Under the pieces are notes generated by a model. The model saw only the letters and a program-made list of their open reading frames with translations. It did not search any database and was not told the origin of the DNA. Made by a program: the position numbers and the translations under genes. From contig JASJDN010000008.1 of assembly GCA_030065205.1 (NCBI GenBank), positions 23,849 to 87,848 on the forward strand: a stretch of DNA of 64,000 bases, given 5' to 3'. The stretch comes from Crocosphaera sp. (GTDB lineage Bacteria; Cyanobacteriota; Cyanobacteriia; Cyanobacteriales; Microcystaceae). Positions 37,686-46,945 of this stretch are shown here, piece by piece. The stretch's first letter is position 1, and each line of letters starts with the position of its first letter.

Positions 37686-38030
37686 ATGAATTATAATGAG
37701 GAAGAGCAGCAATTAAAGCAACGACAACAAGCTTTAGAGCAACGAGAACAAGAAATCCGTTTGCGGGAGTTGGAGTTAGAGATTGCTCGTGAAACCCAGG
37801 AAAACGAACCCCCCCTTTATCAAACGAGAAAAGAGAATTTAGCCCAAAAATCCATAACTCCTTGGTGGAAAAAACTCCTTTTTATGGGTAAGCTCTTTGT
37901 TCTCATGGTAGTGGTTTTTGTTGCTACCAAACTTGCTTATTGGTTAGCGTTAGGAATTCTGGTTAGTTCTATCACATGGGCAGGGTATAAACTCTTTTTA
38001 GAAAGAGAGTCATCTAACAACAAAAAATAA
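37686..38030 (+). CDS. Coiled-coil membrane protein upstream of the dynamin pair
   Basis: 114 residues. Residues 1-42 are a charged Gln/Glu/Arg-rich coiled coil (QQLKQRQQALEQREQEIRLR and on), then a linker, and two helices (about 66-87, FMGKLFVLMVVVFVATKLAYW, and about 88-105). It starts 62 bp after ribD and ends 64 bp before the first dynamin-like gene, so it may be co-transcribed with either. Family unknown; a membrane anchor or scaffold role with the dynamin pair is only inference. Confidence 0.6.
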   Translation: MNYNEEEQQLKQRQQALEQREQEIRLRELELEIARETQENEPPLYQTRKENLAQKSITPWWKKLLFMGKLFVLMVVVFVATKLAYWLALGILVSSITWAGYKLFLERESSNNKK

Positions 38031-38094
38031 CCTAGCCTTATTGATAGTTACAAACAACATACTTATATTCAAAATTAAATAATTGAGGTTTTTT

Positions 38095-40173
38095 ATGACG
38101 ATTAATTGTGAAACGACAACTTTATTAGATGATTTGCAAAAGGTCAGTGATGTGCGTTCCCAAATGGCCAATCATCTCAATGAAATGATTAAAACACTGG
38201 AAAAAGGGGAATCAATGGGGGCAAATCTCTCAGGAAAATTGGAACTCTCTCAGGATATTGATGACCTTCAGAAGATTGGCTCAAACTTAAAGAGTGGTCT
38301 CTTTCGTCTCTTAGTTTTAGGAGATATGAAACGAGGAAAAAGCACCTTTTTAAATGCTTTATTAGGGGAAAATTTGTTACCCAGCGATGTTAATCCTTGT
38401 ACTGCTTTATTAACCATTGTTCGCTATGGAAAAGAAAAAAAAGTCACCATCTATTTTAAGGATGGAAGTTCTCCAGAAACATTAGATTTTAAAACCTTTA
38501 AACAACGTTATACCATCGATCCCACAGAAGCAAAACAATTAGAAAGAGAAAAAACTCAGGCTTTTCCCAACGTAGATTATGCAGTGGTTGAATACCCTTT
38601 ATCCTTACTAGAAAAAGGGATCGAAATTGTTGATAGTCCAGGATTAAATGATACGGAAGCAAGAAACGAATTATCTCTCGGATATATTAATAATTGTCAT
38701 GCCATTTTATTTGTTTTAAGAGCTTCTCAACCCTGTACATTGGGAGAGCGTCGTTATCTCGAAAATTATATTAAAGATAGGGGATTAAGTATTTTCTTTT
38801 TGATTAATGCTTGGGATCAAGTTAAAGATAGTTTAATTGATCCAGATGACCCCGAAGAATTAGCTGAAGCCGAGGAAAAATTACGGAAAGTTTTTCACAG
38901 TAATCTAGCGGAATATTGTCAAATTGATGGTTATGATCTCTATGAAGAAAGGGTTTTTGAAATTTCTGCGTTAAATGCGTTAAGACAACAGTTAAAACAA
39001 CCTAATACTCCTTTAAACGATCCAGGTTTTTCGGAGTTTTTATCTTCTTTGAATACCTTTTTAACCCAAGAAAGAGCTATTGCAGAATTTCGACAAGGAC
39101 TAACATTAGCCCAACAAACATCTAGTCATGTCAATGAAGCAGTTGAACGGCGAATTTCTCTCCTTGAAAAAGATGTAGATGACTTAAAAATACAAATTGA
39201 TTCTGTCGAACCTGAGTTTAAAATTCTCAATGAAATTTGTGATAAATTTCAACAAGAAATTCGTAAAATTCGGGATAATCAAGCACAAGTTATTTCTAAC
39301 TCTTTTCGTAATTACGTTTTGAATTTAGGTAATACCTTTGAGGCAGATTTTGCCCATTATCAACCCAATTTAAACTTTATTGATTTCTTGTTTAGTGGCA
39401 AGCGAGAGGCGTTTGAAAAAGAGCTAAGAGATGCGTTTGAAAAGTATATTAATGAGCGCATCGCTGACTGGGGTAAAAAAGCAGAAAAAGACATGGATGC
39501 TGCCTTTTTACAGCTTTCTAAAATTGCTACCAGTTACGGTGATTCTTATGCTAAAGTAACCAACCGAATTACTGAAAAAATAACGGGAAATTCCTTACCT
39601 CCAATTAATCAATCTTCTGAAAAAAATAATGCTCCTAGTTGGGCAAAATGGGCAGCCGGAATCTTTTCTTTAACAAGAGGAAATCTTGCCGGGGTTGCTA
39701 TGGCTGGATCAGGATTTAATTGGGAAGATATTATTCTTAATTTTATTACTGTGTTAGGAGTAGGAAGCATTATTACTGCAATTACTGGCATTATTTTAGG
39801 ACCAATAAGTTTAGCCTTATTAGGGTTAGGAATAGGGGTTATGCAAGCAGATCAATCCCGTAAGCAATTGGTTAAAATTGCTAAAAAGGAATTAATTAAG
39901 CATTTACCACAAATCGCTGAAAACTATTCTCCTAAAATTCATGACGCTGTTAAAGAATGTTTTGATATCTATGAACAACAAATTACAGAACGGATGAATG
40001 ATGATATTCAATCTCGAAAAGCCGAATTAGATAATTTAATCAAACAAAAAGAATCCCATGAAATTAATCAGGAGAAAGAATTTGAAAGATTACAAAAATT
40101 GCAACAAGATATTAACGGTGAAGCTCAATCAATTGAAAGTATCTATAACAATTTCTTAAAAGCTGCTTCTTGA
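38095..40173 (+). CDS. Bacterial dynamin-like GTPase 1
   Basis: 692 residues from ATG 38095 (TTG at 38083 is the longer but unlikely start). GTPase motifs: G1 GDMKRGKST (76-84), G2 Thr near 103 (PCTALLT), G3 DSPG (180-183), G4 NAWD (238-241). Long helices follow (coiled coil about 345-400 and 440-480), then a hydrophobic hairpin (about 548-583) that resembles the membrane-inserting paddle or TM of bacterial dynamins, then a final coiled coil. These proteins remodel or tether membranes in a GTP-dependent way; a second copy lies 43 bp downstream. Confidence 0.88.
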   Translation: MTINCETTTLLDDLQKVSDVRSQMANHLNEMIKTLEKGESMGANLSGKLELSQDIDDLQKIGSNLKSGLFRLLVLGDMKRGKSTFLNALLGENLLPSDVNPCTALLTIVRYGKEKKVTIYFKDGSSPETLDFKTFKQRYTIDPTEAKQLEREKTQAFPNVDYAVVEYPLSLLEKGIEIVDSPGLNDTEARNELSLGYINNCHAILFVLRASQPCTLGERRYLENYIKDRGLSIFFLINAWDQVKDSLIDPDDPEELAEAEEKLRKVFHSNLAEYCQIDGYDLYEERVFEISALNALRQQLKQPNTPLNDPGFSEFLSSLNTFLTQERAIAEFRQGLTLAQQTSSHVNEAVERRISLLEKDVDDLKIQIDSVEPEFKILNEICDKFQQEIRKIRDNQAQVISNSFRNYVLNLGNTFEADFAHYQPNLNFIDFLFSGKREAFEKELRDAFEKYINERIADWGKKAEKDMDAAFLQLSKIATSYGDSYAKVTNRITEKITGNSLPPINQSSEKNNAPSWAKWAAGIFSLTRGNLAGVAMAGSGFNWEDIILNFITVLGVGSIITAITGIILGPISLALLGLGIGVMQADQSRKQLVKIAKKELIKHLPQIAENYSPKIHDAVKECFDIYEQQITERMNDDIQSRKAELDNLIKQKESHEINQEKEFERLQKLQQDINGEAQSIESIYNNFLKAAS

Positions 40174-40216
40174 TAAATAAAGCGTTCAATAAGTTATATT
40201 CAGTGATTTTAATGCT

Positions 40217-41857
40217 ATGAAAACCAGTGATGACCACTTAATTAACATCTCAAACACCCTTAATGATGCGATTGAAGTTTTGTCACTAGATGATGATTCT
40301 TCCCTTAAAAAAGATATCTTATCTCTAGGTAATTATTGTCAGAACAAAAATTTCCGATTAGCGGTTTTTGCTCCTTTTAATTACGGTAAATCTACGTTAT
40401 TAAATGCTTTACTAGGAGAAAAGACCTTACCTATCGATCTAATTCCCACCACAGGAGCAGCAATTTATGTTAAATATGGAGAACAATTAAAAACAAAAAT
40501 CACCTTAAATGATGGTCAAATTATTGAACAAGAAGGAACAAATATCCTGAAACAATATGCAACTCTTGATGATAATAGATGTATGAATCAAGAAGTCAAT
40601 TCTGTAGAAGTTTATTGTAATCATTCTCTTTTAAAAATGGGAGTAGAATTTTTAGACTTACCAGGAACCAACGATCGAGAAGAGCAAAATCAATTAGTGA
40701 AAGATCAATTATTAACCTCAGATTTAATTATTCAAGTGGTTGATGCTCGAAAATTAATGACCCTTGAAGAAAGAGAAAATTTTCGTGATTGGTTACTGAA
40801 CCGTGGCATTAATAGTGTTATTTTAGTGATAAACTTCTTGAATTTATTGGAACCACAAGAACAAAAAGACGTTTATTATCGGTTACGCTTTGTTGCTGAA
40901 AGTTTTCGCTCAAATTTACCTTCTGGGTTCAGTAATCTATATCGAGTTGATGCTTTACCTGCATTGAGAGCTAAACTAAAAGGGGATAATAATGGAGTAC
41001 AAACCAGTGGTTTGTCAATGTTTGAATCTGCTTTACAAACGATTATTATTCAACAAAAAGAAGAAAGTTCTTTTAGAAGAAAACGTTTTGATAAAATTAG
41101 TGAGCAAGTGAAAGCGATCGCCCTAAATCAAAAAGATAATCTTATTAAAAAAATAGAAAATATAGAACAAAAACTGGACAAAGAAAAAGAAATTAAACAG
41201 AAAGCACAACAAGTTATTAACCAAGGATTTCAACGTTATCTTTCTGATTTTTATAGTTGGCTATACTTACCTAAACTATTAAATCAATATCAAAATGAAT
41301 TAGCGATCGCTTTAGAACAAAATACCTTTCAACAATGGTGTGATAATCACTTTTGCAATAAAATAATTACCTATCAAAATCATATTAATGAATGGGGAAA
41401 TAAAGCTTGTTTCTTTTTTGAAAATGACGACTTGACTTCTCTAAATATTAGCATTCCTGAACCCCCAGAAATCTCAATTTCTGTATCAGCAGAAATTGAA
41501 GAAGAATCAAATTACTTAGATAATATCACCACCGTTGGTATTCCTACAGGAATTGGTTTTTTGCTAGGGGGACCGATGGCAGCAGCAGTGTTAGGGGGAG
41601 CCAGTTATTTGCTCAACAAAACCACAACACAAGCAGAAAAAGAAGCAATAACACAGAATTCTCAAAACTCATCCACTTATGTTAAACTTGCTCAGAACTA
41701 TTTAACTCATTTTAGTGAACAAGTTTTCTTAAGCTTAAGGAAATATGAACAAGAATTAGTTAAAATTATGGACATACCTCATACTTTACACTCATCAGAA
41801 GTAGCTCAATTATCTGATAAAATACAAAGGTTAGATGATCTTTTGACGAGACTTTAG
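40217..41857 (+). CDS. Bacterial dynamin-like GTPase 2
   Basis: 546 residues. G1 APFNYGKST (52-60), G2 Thr near 78-79 (PTTGAAI), G3 DLPG (147-150). The G4 site, where N/T-K/x-x-D is expected, reads VINFLN (about 204-209) without the Asp, so nucleotide specificity may be weakened. A coiled coil at about 295-340 and a Gly/Ala-rich hydrophobic segment (about 438-466) follow; overall shorter than its neighbour. Forms a tandem pair with the gene before it, as in other bacterial dynamin pairs that act as hetero-oligomers. Confidence 0.85.
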   Translation: MKTSDDHLINISNTLNDAIEVLSLDDDSSLKKDILSLGNYCQNKNFRLAVFAPFNYGKSTLLNALLGEKTLPIDLIPTTGAAIYVKYGEQLKTKITLNDGQIIEQEGTNILKQYATLDDNRCMNQEVNSVEVYCNHSLLKMGVEFLDLPGTNDREEQNQLVKDQLLTSDLIIQVVDARKLMTLEERENFRDWLLNRGINSVILVINFLNLLEPQEQKDVYYRLRFVAESFRSNLPSGFSNLYRVDALPALRAKLKGDNNGVQTSGLSMFESALQTIIIQQKEESSFRRKRFDKISEQVKAIALNQKDNLIKKIENIEQKLDKEKEIKQKAQQVINQGFQRYLSDFYSWLYLPKLLNQYQNELAIALEQNTFQQWCDNHFCNKIITYQNHINEWGNKACFFFENDDLTSLNISIPEPPEISISVSAEIEEESNYLDNITTVGIPTGIGFLLGGPMAAAVLGGASYLLNKTTTQAEKEAITQNSQNSSTYVKLAQNYLTHFSEQVFLSLRKYEQELVKIMDIPHTLHSSEVAQLSDKIQRLDDLLTRL

Positions 41858-41886
41858 CTAATTCATAGTTTTAAAAATCTTTTTTT

Positions 41887-43500
41887 ATGCCTATTTTATA
41901 TAAAAAAAATACTTTATTGACTCATGATTTATTTGTACCTTTTATATTATTAATTGGTTTATTATATCGCTCTTTTATTGCTTTTTTTCTGTTACCTGGT
42001 TACGACGAAGGTTATTATTATCTCTATACTAAACATTTAGATTGGAGTTATTTTGATCATCCTGTTTTTGTTGCTTTAACCACTGGTTTTGGTATTTGGT
42101 TAACAGGAATAACCTCTCCCTTGACTCTACGTATCGGCACATTAATTTTATATACAGGGAGTTTATATTTATTATACTTAACAAGTGCTAAATTATTTAG
42201 CAAAACAGCAGGAAAAATAACATTGATTTTAGCTTCAATAATTCCTATTTTTCAATTAGCTTTTGGTATTATTACCCTTCCTGATAGTCCTTTGATTTTT
42301 TTCTGGTCGGCTGCGTTATATTGTGCTACAGATGAATTTTTTAGAGCAGAAAATAAACCTTATTTACCCAGTTATCGTCTCAGTATTTTAGGGATTTTAA
42401 TTGGACTCGCTTGTTTAAGCAAATATCATGGTTTTGTTTTAGGATTTTGTTTAGTTGCCTTTTGTATCAGTAGTCAACGTCATCGTATTGCTTTAATTTC
42501 TCCTTGGACAATTTTAGGATTTGTCTTATTTATTGCTACTTTATTTCCTTTACTATTCTGGAATTATCAACACGACTGGATATCCTTAAGATTCCAACTT
42601 TTTGATCGCTTTGTTCCTGTTCCTAATGCACCAAAAACTTCTTATAATATTTTCAATGCTTTGATAGTTTTACTGGTTAATATTGGTTTATTATTTCCTA
42701 CTATTGGCTTTCCTTTGTGGTGGGTGACGAGCAAAAGTTTATTTTTAGAAAAATATCAATTATGGGCTGAGAAAAAAATATTTATCTATTGGATATCTTT
42801 ACCTTTAACCTTCGGATTAATTCTTTTAGGAGGAAAACAACAAATCTTAGTAACTTGGCCGATGCCTGGCTATTGGGGGATGATTTTATTATTAGGATTT
42901 TATGGTGAAAGATGGTTAAACTATTCAAAAAAATGGGTAAAACGATGGCTAATAGGAACAACAATCGCCATTAATACTATTTTATTATTACTATTATTTC
43001 ATTTGAATACAGGTGCTTTTTTTCAATCCCATGAATCTCCTTTTTTTCAAGGCTTTTTAACTCCCGAAACTGACCCAACAACGGAATTAATTGATGTTAA
43101 ACAAATTAGAGAAAAAGTTAGTCAATCACCCTCATTATTAAACAGTCTCAAAAAAGCTGATTTTTTGTTTACCAATGCCTACTATTTAGCAGGATTAATT
43201 GATTTGGCGTTAGAACCCTTACATGATATTCCTGTGACTTGTTTTAGTTATGATAGAAGAGGGTTTGACTTTTGGCCAGATACGGACCAATGGTTAAGTA
43301 AAAATGCCCTTTATATTACTTTAAAACGGTTTCATGAAATGCCAGAATTAACCAACGAGTTTCGAGCTTTTTTTGCAGAAATCAAAGAAATCGGTACAAT
43401 AGAAATTGAGCGAGGTGGTGTGGTTGTGAATGTTTTTTATGTCTATGAAGCGAATAACTTATTAAAACCCTATGTATCCACAGAAGACTCGATTCGATAA
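41887..43500 (+). CDS. GT39/ArnT-like polyprenyl-linked glycosyltransferase
   Basis: 537 residues with about 10 TM helices in the N-terminal two thirds. The catalytic first loop has GYDEGYYYLYTKHLDWSYFD (Asp-Glu pair; YDE), and a hydrophilic extracytoplasmic C-terminal domain follows. Family members transfer sugars from lipid carriers to proteins or lipids in the periplasm. It starts 29 bp after the second dynamin gene, in the same orientation. Confidence 0.85.
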   Translation: MPILYKKNTLLTHDLFVPFILLIGLLYRSFIAFFLLPGYDEGYYYLYTKHLDWSYFDHPVFVALTTGFGIWLTGITSPLTLRIGTLILYTGSLYLLYLTSAKLFSKTAGKITLILASIIPIFQLAFGIITLPDSPLIFFWSAALYCATDEFFRAENKPYLPSYRLSILGILIGLACLSKYHGFVLGFCLVAFCISSQRHRIALISPWTILGFVLFIATLFPLLFWNYQHDWISLRFQLFDRFVPVPNAPKTSYNIFNALIVLLVNIGLLFPTIGFPLWWVTSKSLFLEKYQLWAEKKIFIYWISLPLTFGLILLGGKQQILVTWPMPGYWGMILLLGFYGERWLNYSKKWVKRWLIGTTIAINTILLLLLFHLNTGAFFQSHESPFFQGFLTPETDPTTELIDVKQIREKVSQSPSLLNSLKKADFLFTNAYYLAGLIDLALEPLHDIPVTCFSYDRRGFDFWPDTDQWLSKNALYITLKRFHEMPELTNEFRAFFAEIKEIGTIEIERGGVVVNVFYVYEANNLLKPYVSTEDSIR

Positions 43501-43520
43501 ATTTTATAAATAATAAAATC

Positions 43521-44024
43521 ATGGCTAAATTTGGCGCAATTTATTTATCGGTGGAAGGAAACAATAACTCGATAGAAGAGGTAAAAAATGTTGCCTCAAT
43601 TTTAGTGAAAGCAGGTTATTTATTTACCGTACGGTATCATCAAGAAACCCCTTGGATCCAACTTTATATTGATGAACCCGAAACCGTTACTCCTTATGCT
43701 CAACAAGTCGCTCAAATTTTTCCTAATAAAAAAACATTAGGATTAGCAGCTTATACCGTATCCGACTCAGTAAGTTTTTGTTATTTTCAAGGAGAAAAAA
43801 TTATCCGTATTTTACAATCAGGTTTTATCAAAGAAAGACAATGGGAAATCATCGAAGGAGAAAAACAAGAATGGGAAACAGAAATCTTTAGCAAATTAAC
43901 CCTAGAAATTGGTGCAATAGGAATGGTTAGTTATCATATTCAACAAATTGGCGTATTATTAAATTTACCAGGGTTTGGAATTCCTCGATCTGGGGAACCT
44001 TGGACAATAGAAATAATTAACTAA
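43521..44024 (+). CDS. Conserved-looking hypothetical protein, alpha/beta
   Basis: 167 residues, soluble, no signal peptide, no motif I recognise. Mixed alpha/beta pattern (GAIYLSVEGNNNSIEEVKNV; WIQLYIDEPETV). Ends WTIEIIN. It starts 20 bp after the glycosyltransferase and precedes the EF-hand gene by 17 bp, so it is probably part of one operon with them. Confidence 0.65.
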   Translation: MAKFGAIYLSVEGNNNSIEEVKNVASILVKAGYLFTVRYHQETPWIQLYIDEPETVTPYAQQVAQIFPNKKTLGLAAYTVSDSVSFCYFQGEKIIRILQSGFIKERQWEIIEGEKQEWETEIFSKLTLEIGAIGMVSYHIQQIGVLLNLPGFGIPRSGEPWTIEIIN

Positions 44025-44041
44025 ACTAGGAGTTACGGAAA

Positions 44042-44278
44042 ATGACAAATCCCTTAAACCAGCAGGAAACCAAAGAACTCAAAAAGTTTTTTGATGAAAT
44101 TGATCAAGATAATAATGGGAAAATTGATCGAGAAGAATTAAAACAATTATTAGAAACAATATGGGGAAACAATACAGAGATTGATATTACTGAAGCGGTT
44201 AACTCAACCTTTAATAAATGTGATCTTAATAACGATGGTTTTATTACCTTTGAAGAATTGGCTTCTTTAGGCGAATAA
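44042..44278 (+). CDS. Small EF-hand calcium-binding protein (CSE-like)
   Basis: 78 residues with two canonical EF-hand loops: DQDNNGKIDREE (about 19-30) and DLNNDGFITFEE (about 60-71), each with Asp at position 1 and Glu at 12. No signal peptide or membrane segment. It resembles the cyanobacterial calcium sensor EF-hand protein described in Nostoc PCC 7120, which is linked to photosynthetic electron transport; orthology is a guess from size and loops. SD AGGAGTTACGG stands before the ATG. Confidence 0.8.
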   Translation: MTNPLNQQETKELKKFFDEIDQDNNGKIDREELKQLLETIWGNNTEIDITEAVNSTFNKCDLNNDGFITFEELASLGE

Positions 44279-44353
44279 AATGCTATTAGTAGCAATTAAA
44301 CCAAAAAATAACGTATAATAGAAAGGTTGTGTGATTTTTTATATGTAAGTCCT

Positions 44354-44530
44354 ATGGCAGTTCCTAAGAAGAAAACATCCAATACAAAACGAGATCAACG
44401 TAAAGCCCATTGGAAGCGTGTTGCAGCCAAAGAAGCACAAAAAGCCTTATCGTTAGGTAAATCTGTTTTATCTGGCCGCTCTAATAGTTTTGTTTATCCT
44501 CAAGAGGAAGAGGAAAACGACGAAGAATAA
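44354..44530 (+). CDS. rpmF: 50S ribosomal protein L32
   Basis: 58 residues from the ATG at 44354: [20 protein letters not shown] and then the basic core, with an acidic Glu-rich tail as common in cyanobacterial L32. The frame is open upstream to 44327, but the family N-terminus fixes the start. Confidence 0.96.
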   Translation: MAVPKKKTSNTKRDQRKAHWKRVAAKEAQKALSLGKSVLSGRSNSFVYPQEEEENDEE

Positions 44531-44569
44531 ACCTTACATTGATCCGCGATCGCTATTTTATAGATTCAA

Positions 44570-44650
44570 GAAGTCAGATGTTCCTCACTTCGTTTAAATT
44601 ATTAGAAAAAACGACTTCTGACTTCTGACTTCAAGCGAAGCGATAAATGG
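44570..44650. repeat. Dispersed GACTTCT heptamer repeat region
   Basis: Contains AAGTCAGATGTTCCTCACTT, three tandem GACTTCT-type heptamers (about 44620-44640), and a GCGAAGCGAT tail. The same modules occur near 17750-17775, 29351-29372 and inside the cheA-like gene (53869-53961). Confidence 0.75.
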
Positions 44651-44660
44651 CGATCGCTGT

Positions 44661-45968
44661 TTATAATAAATGCCGAGCTTTAATATCTAAATAGCGTCTC
44701 ACCAATGATTCGCTAATTTGATTCGCTGGTGCATCTAAGACTAGAATCCCCTTTTGTTTGAGTTGAGCCAAAGCAACTTGACGCTGAGAAAGCATATCTA
44801 GAGCGACACTACGATTATAAAGCTCTGGAACGGTTTCAGTTGAACTGTGGGCGATTTCATCCAGTTGAGGATCTCGCAGCGTAACACAAAAGGGCAAATA
44901 ACGAGGGGTTAAACGTTGCATGGCCGTTAACAATTCGGCTGAGGCAATTTGATCAATAATATCAGTCATGACAACCACCAAAGCACGACGATGTTGCTGA
45001 TTAACTAATCGAGTCACGGACCCAAAATAGTCTGGTTCCAATAACACGGGTTGTATGGGAGTTAAGCGTTCCAAGATTCGAGATAATTGGCTTTTTCCTC
45101 TTGCTGGGGGCATCCAAGTCACGATTTCTCGGTCAAATACCCCAATTCCCACACAATCCCCTCGATTTAACCCCGTTAAAGCTAACGTCAAGGTACTATT
45201 TAACGCCCAATCAAACCGCTTTAACCCTTGCACCTGTGCTGTCATCAACCGTCCGCGATCGAGTAGAATAATCAGAGTTTGTTCTCGTTCTTCTTCTAAG
45301 ACGTTGACAATGGGATGACTTCTTCTGGCAGTGGCTTTCCAGTTAATTAAACGGGTATCGTCTCCAGTGACATATTCCCGTAATTCACTAAATTCCGTCC
45401 CTTGACGCAGACGACGACGAAAATTGATGGTTCCATTATTCTCAACACTCAGGCGTATTAGAAGCGATCGCAATCCCATTAAATCGGGATAAACAGCCAC
45501 CTTTTGACGAGCCGGTACCTTCCAATCATACCAAGCTAACCCCCAGGTACTTAACTGTCTGATGCGAATATCTCCCCACTGAAATTCTCCTCTTTGATTA
45601 GGATAGATACTATACTGTAAGTCCTTTTGACTCTGAGGGGTTAAACGGGTTTCTAAGATAGCCGGAGACACTGAAAATTGTTGAGGGTAGTTATCCTGGA
45701 TAATAATTTGTGTGAGTTGTTGTTGAGTGGTAATGGAAAGGATAACTCTATTTTCTCTCCCGATGGATAATTTGTGCAGGGGATAACGAGTGACAATCAC
45801 CCGATTTTTTTTCACCTTACTTCCATCAATCACCATCACTGTTAAAAAAGTGACATCGAATAAAAGCAGCAACAAGAGACTTATTTGTACATTAAATAGA
45901 GCCAATAATACTGCTACGAATAGAGCAATGATTAAAATAAAATACGACCGTTTAGCTGGTAAAATCAT
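44661..45968 (-). CDS. DUF58 protein of the MoxR-associated operon
   Basis: 435 residues from the ATG at 45968. Two N-terminal TM helices (about 7-25 and 30-47) are followed by the DUF58 motif region EFSELREYVTGDDTRLINWKATAR (GDDxRxIxW) and a vWA-like fold (LIILLDRGRLM). Fourth gene of a four-gene cluster with MoxR. Such MoxR-DUF58 pairs are thought to act as metal-ion chaperone or complex-assembly systems. Confidence 0.88.
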   Translation of the reverse strand: MILPAKRSYFILIIALFVAVLLALFNVQISLLLLLLFDVTFLTVMVIDGSKVKKNRVIVTRYPLHKLSIGRENRVILSITTQQQLTQIIIQDNYPQQFSVSPAILETRLTPQSQKDLQYSIYPNQRGEFQWGDIRIRQLSTWGLAWYDWKVPARQKVAVYPDLMGLRSLLIRLSVENNGTINFRRRLRQGTEFSELREYVTGDDTRLINWKATARRSHPIVNVLEEEREQTLIILLDRGRLMTAQVQGLKRFDWALNSTLTLALTGLNRGDCVGIGVFDREIVTWMPPARGKSQLSRILERLTPIQPVLLEPDYFGSVTRLVNQQHRRALVVVMTDIIDQIASAELLTAMQRLTPRYLPFCVTLRDPQLDEIAHSSTETVPELYNRSVALDMLSQRQVALAQLKQKGILVLDAPANQISESLVRRYLDIKARHLL

Positions 45969-45994
45969 GAGCAATTAATAATTAAAATAGTTAT

Positions 45995-46945
45995 TTATCT
46001 AGGAACAGGAACTTGTTTAAGCATCGACTCAATTACTTCTTGAGGTTTTAAACCTTCTAATTCAGCTTCGGGATTGAGCATTAAACGATGACGAAGTAAA
46101 GGAATTGCGATAGATTTAATATCATCTGGAGTCACATAGTTACGACCTAAAAACCAAGCTTTTGCCTTGCTAGTTTGTAACCAAACGACTGCAGCACGAG
46201 GAGAAGCACCTAAGGCAATATCAGGATGTTGACGGGTTTTTTCCACTAAATCTAATAAATAATTAACAATATTATCTTTAACTTCAACGTTTTGTACTTC
46301 TTGTCGAGCATTTAAAATGTCTTCAATCGTAGCTATGGGTTGCAACTTTTTTAAGTCAGTTGATTTTCCTCTAAAGCCTGTTTTTGCCTGGATTAACATT
46401 TGTTTTTCTGCCGAACGCTCAGGATAATCAATCAATAATTTAAACACAAATCGATCCAATTGAGCTTCAGGAAGGGGATAAGTTCCTTCAAATTCTAAAG
46501 AGTTTTGGGTAGCAATAACCCAAAATAAAGAGGGTAAGGCCATCGTTTGACCATCGAGGGTTACTTGCTGTTCTTCCATCGCTTCTAAAAGAGCAGATTG
46601 GGTTTTAGGAGGGGTTCGATTGATTTCATCAGCTAATAAAATCTCGGTAAAAATGGGGCCTTCTTTAAGAGTAAAATTACGAGTATTAAAGTCAAAGATA
46701 TTAGTTCCTAAAATGTCTGAAGGTAAAATATCTGGAGTGAGTTGAATCCGTTTAAAATCTGCTTGAATTAGGTTCGATAGGGCTTTGACCAATAAAGTTT
46801 TTCCCGTTCCTGGAACCCCCTCAATAATAACATGACCGCCACTTAATAAAGCAAGCAAAAGTTGTTCAATAATAGAAGATTGACCGATAATGATTTCTTC
46901 TAAGGTTTGGCTAATGGTTAAGAATTTTTGATTATTTGTGGTCAT
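45995..46945 (-). CDS. MoxR-family AAA+ ATPase
   Basis: 316 residues. Walker A GVPGTGKTLLVKAL (about 39-48), Walker B ILLADEINRTPPKTQSALLEAMEE, sensor-1 WVIATQNSLEFEGTYPLPEAQLDRF. It overlaps the DUF4350 gene by 14 bp, so translation coupling is likely. MoxR proteins act as chaperone-like ATPases for partner DUF58/vWA proteins. Confidence 0.94.
   Translation of the reverse strand: MTTNNQKFLTISQTLEEIIIGQSSIIEQLLLALLSGGHVIIEGVPGTGKTLLVKALSNLIQADFKRIQLTPDILPSDILGTNIFDFNTRNFTLKEGPIFTEILLADEINRTPPKTQSALLEAMEEQQVTLDGQTMALPSLFWVIATQNSLEFEGTYPLPEAQLDRFVFKLLIDYPERSAEKQMLIQAKTGFRGKSTDLKKLQPIATIEDILNARQEVQNVEVKDNIVNYLLDLVEKTRQHPDIALGASPRAAVVWLQTSKAKAWFLGRNYVTPDDIKSIAIPLLRHRLMLNPEAELEGLKPQEVIESMLKQVPVPR

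Noticed and set aside
41887..44278. A single defence island from the dynamin pair through the EF-hand gene
   Set aside because: The glycosyltransferase, hypothetical, EF-hand and rpmF genes look like ordinary chromosome, and no nuclease, CBASS or restriction gene is present; I keep only the dynamin pair as a finding.
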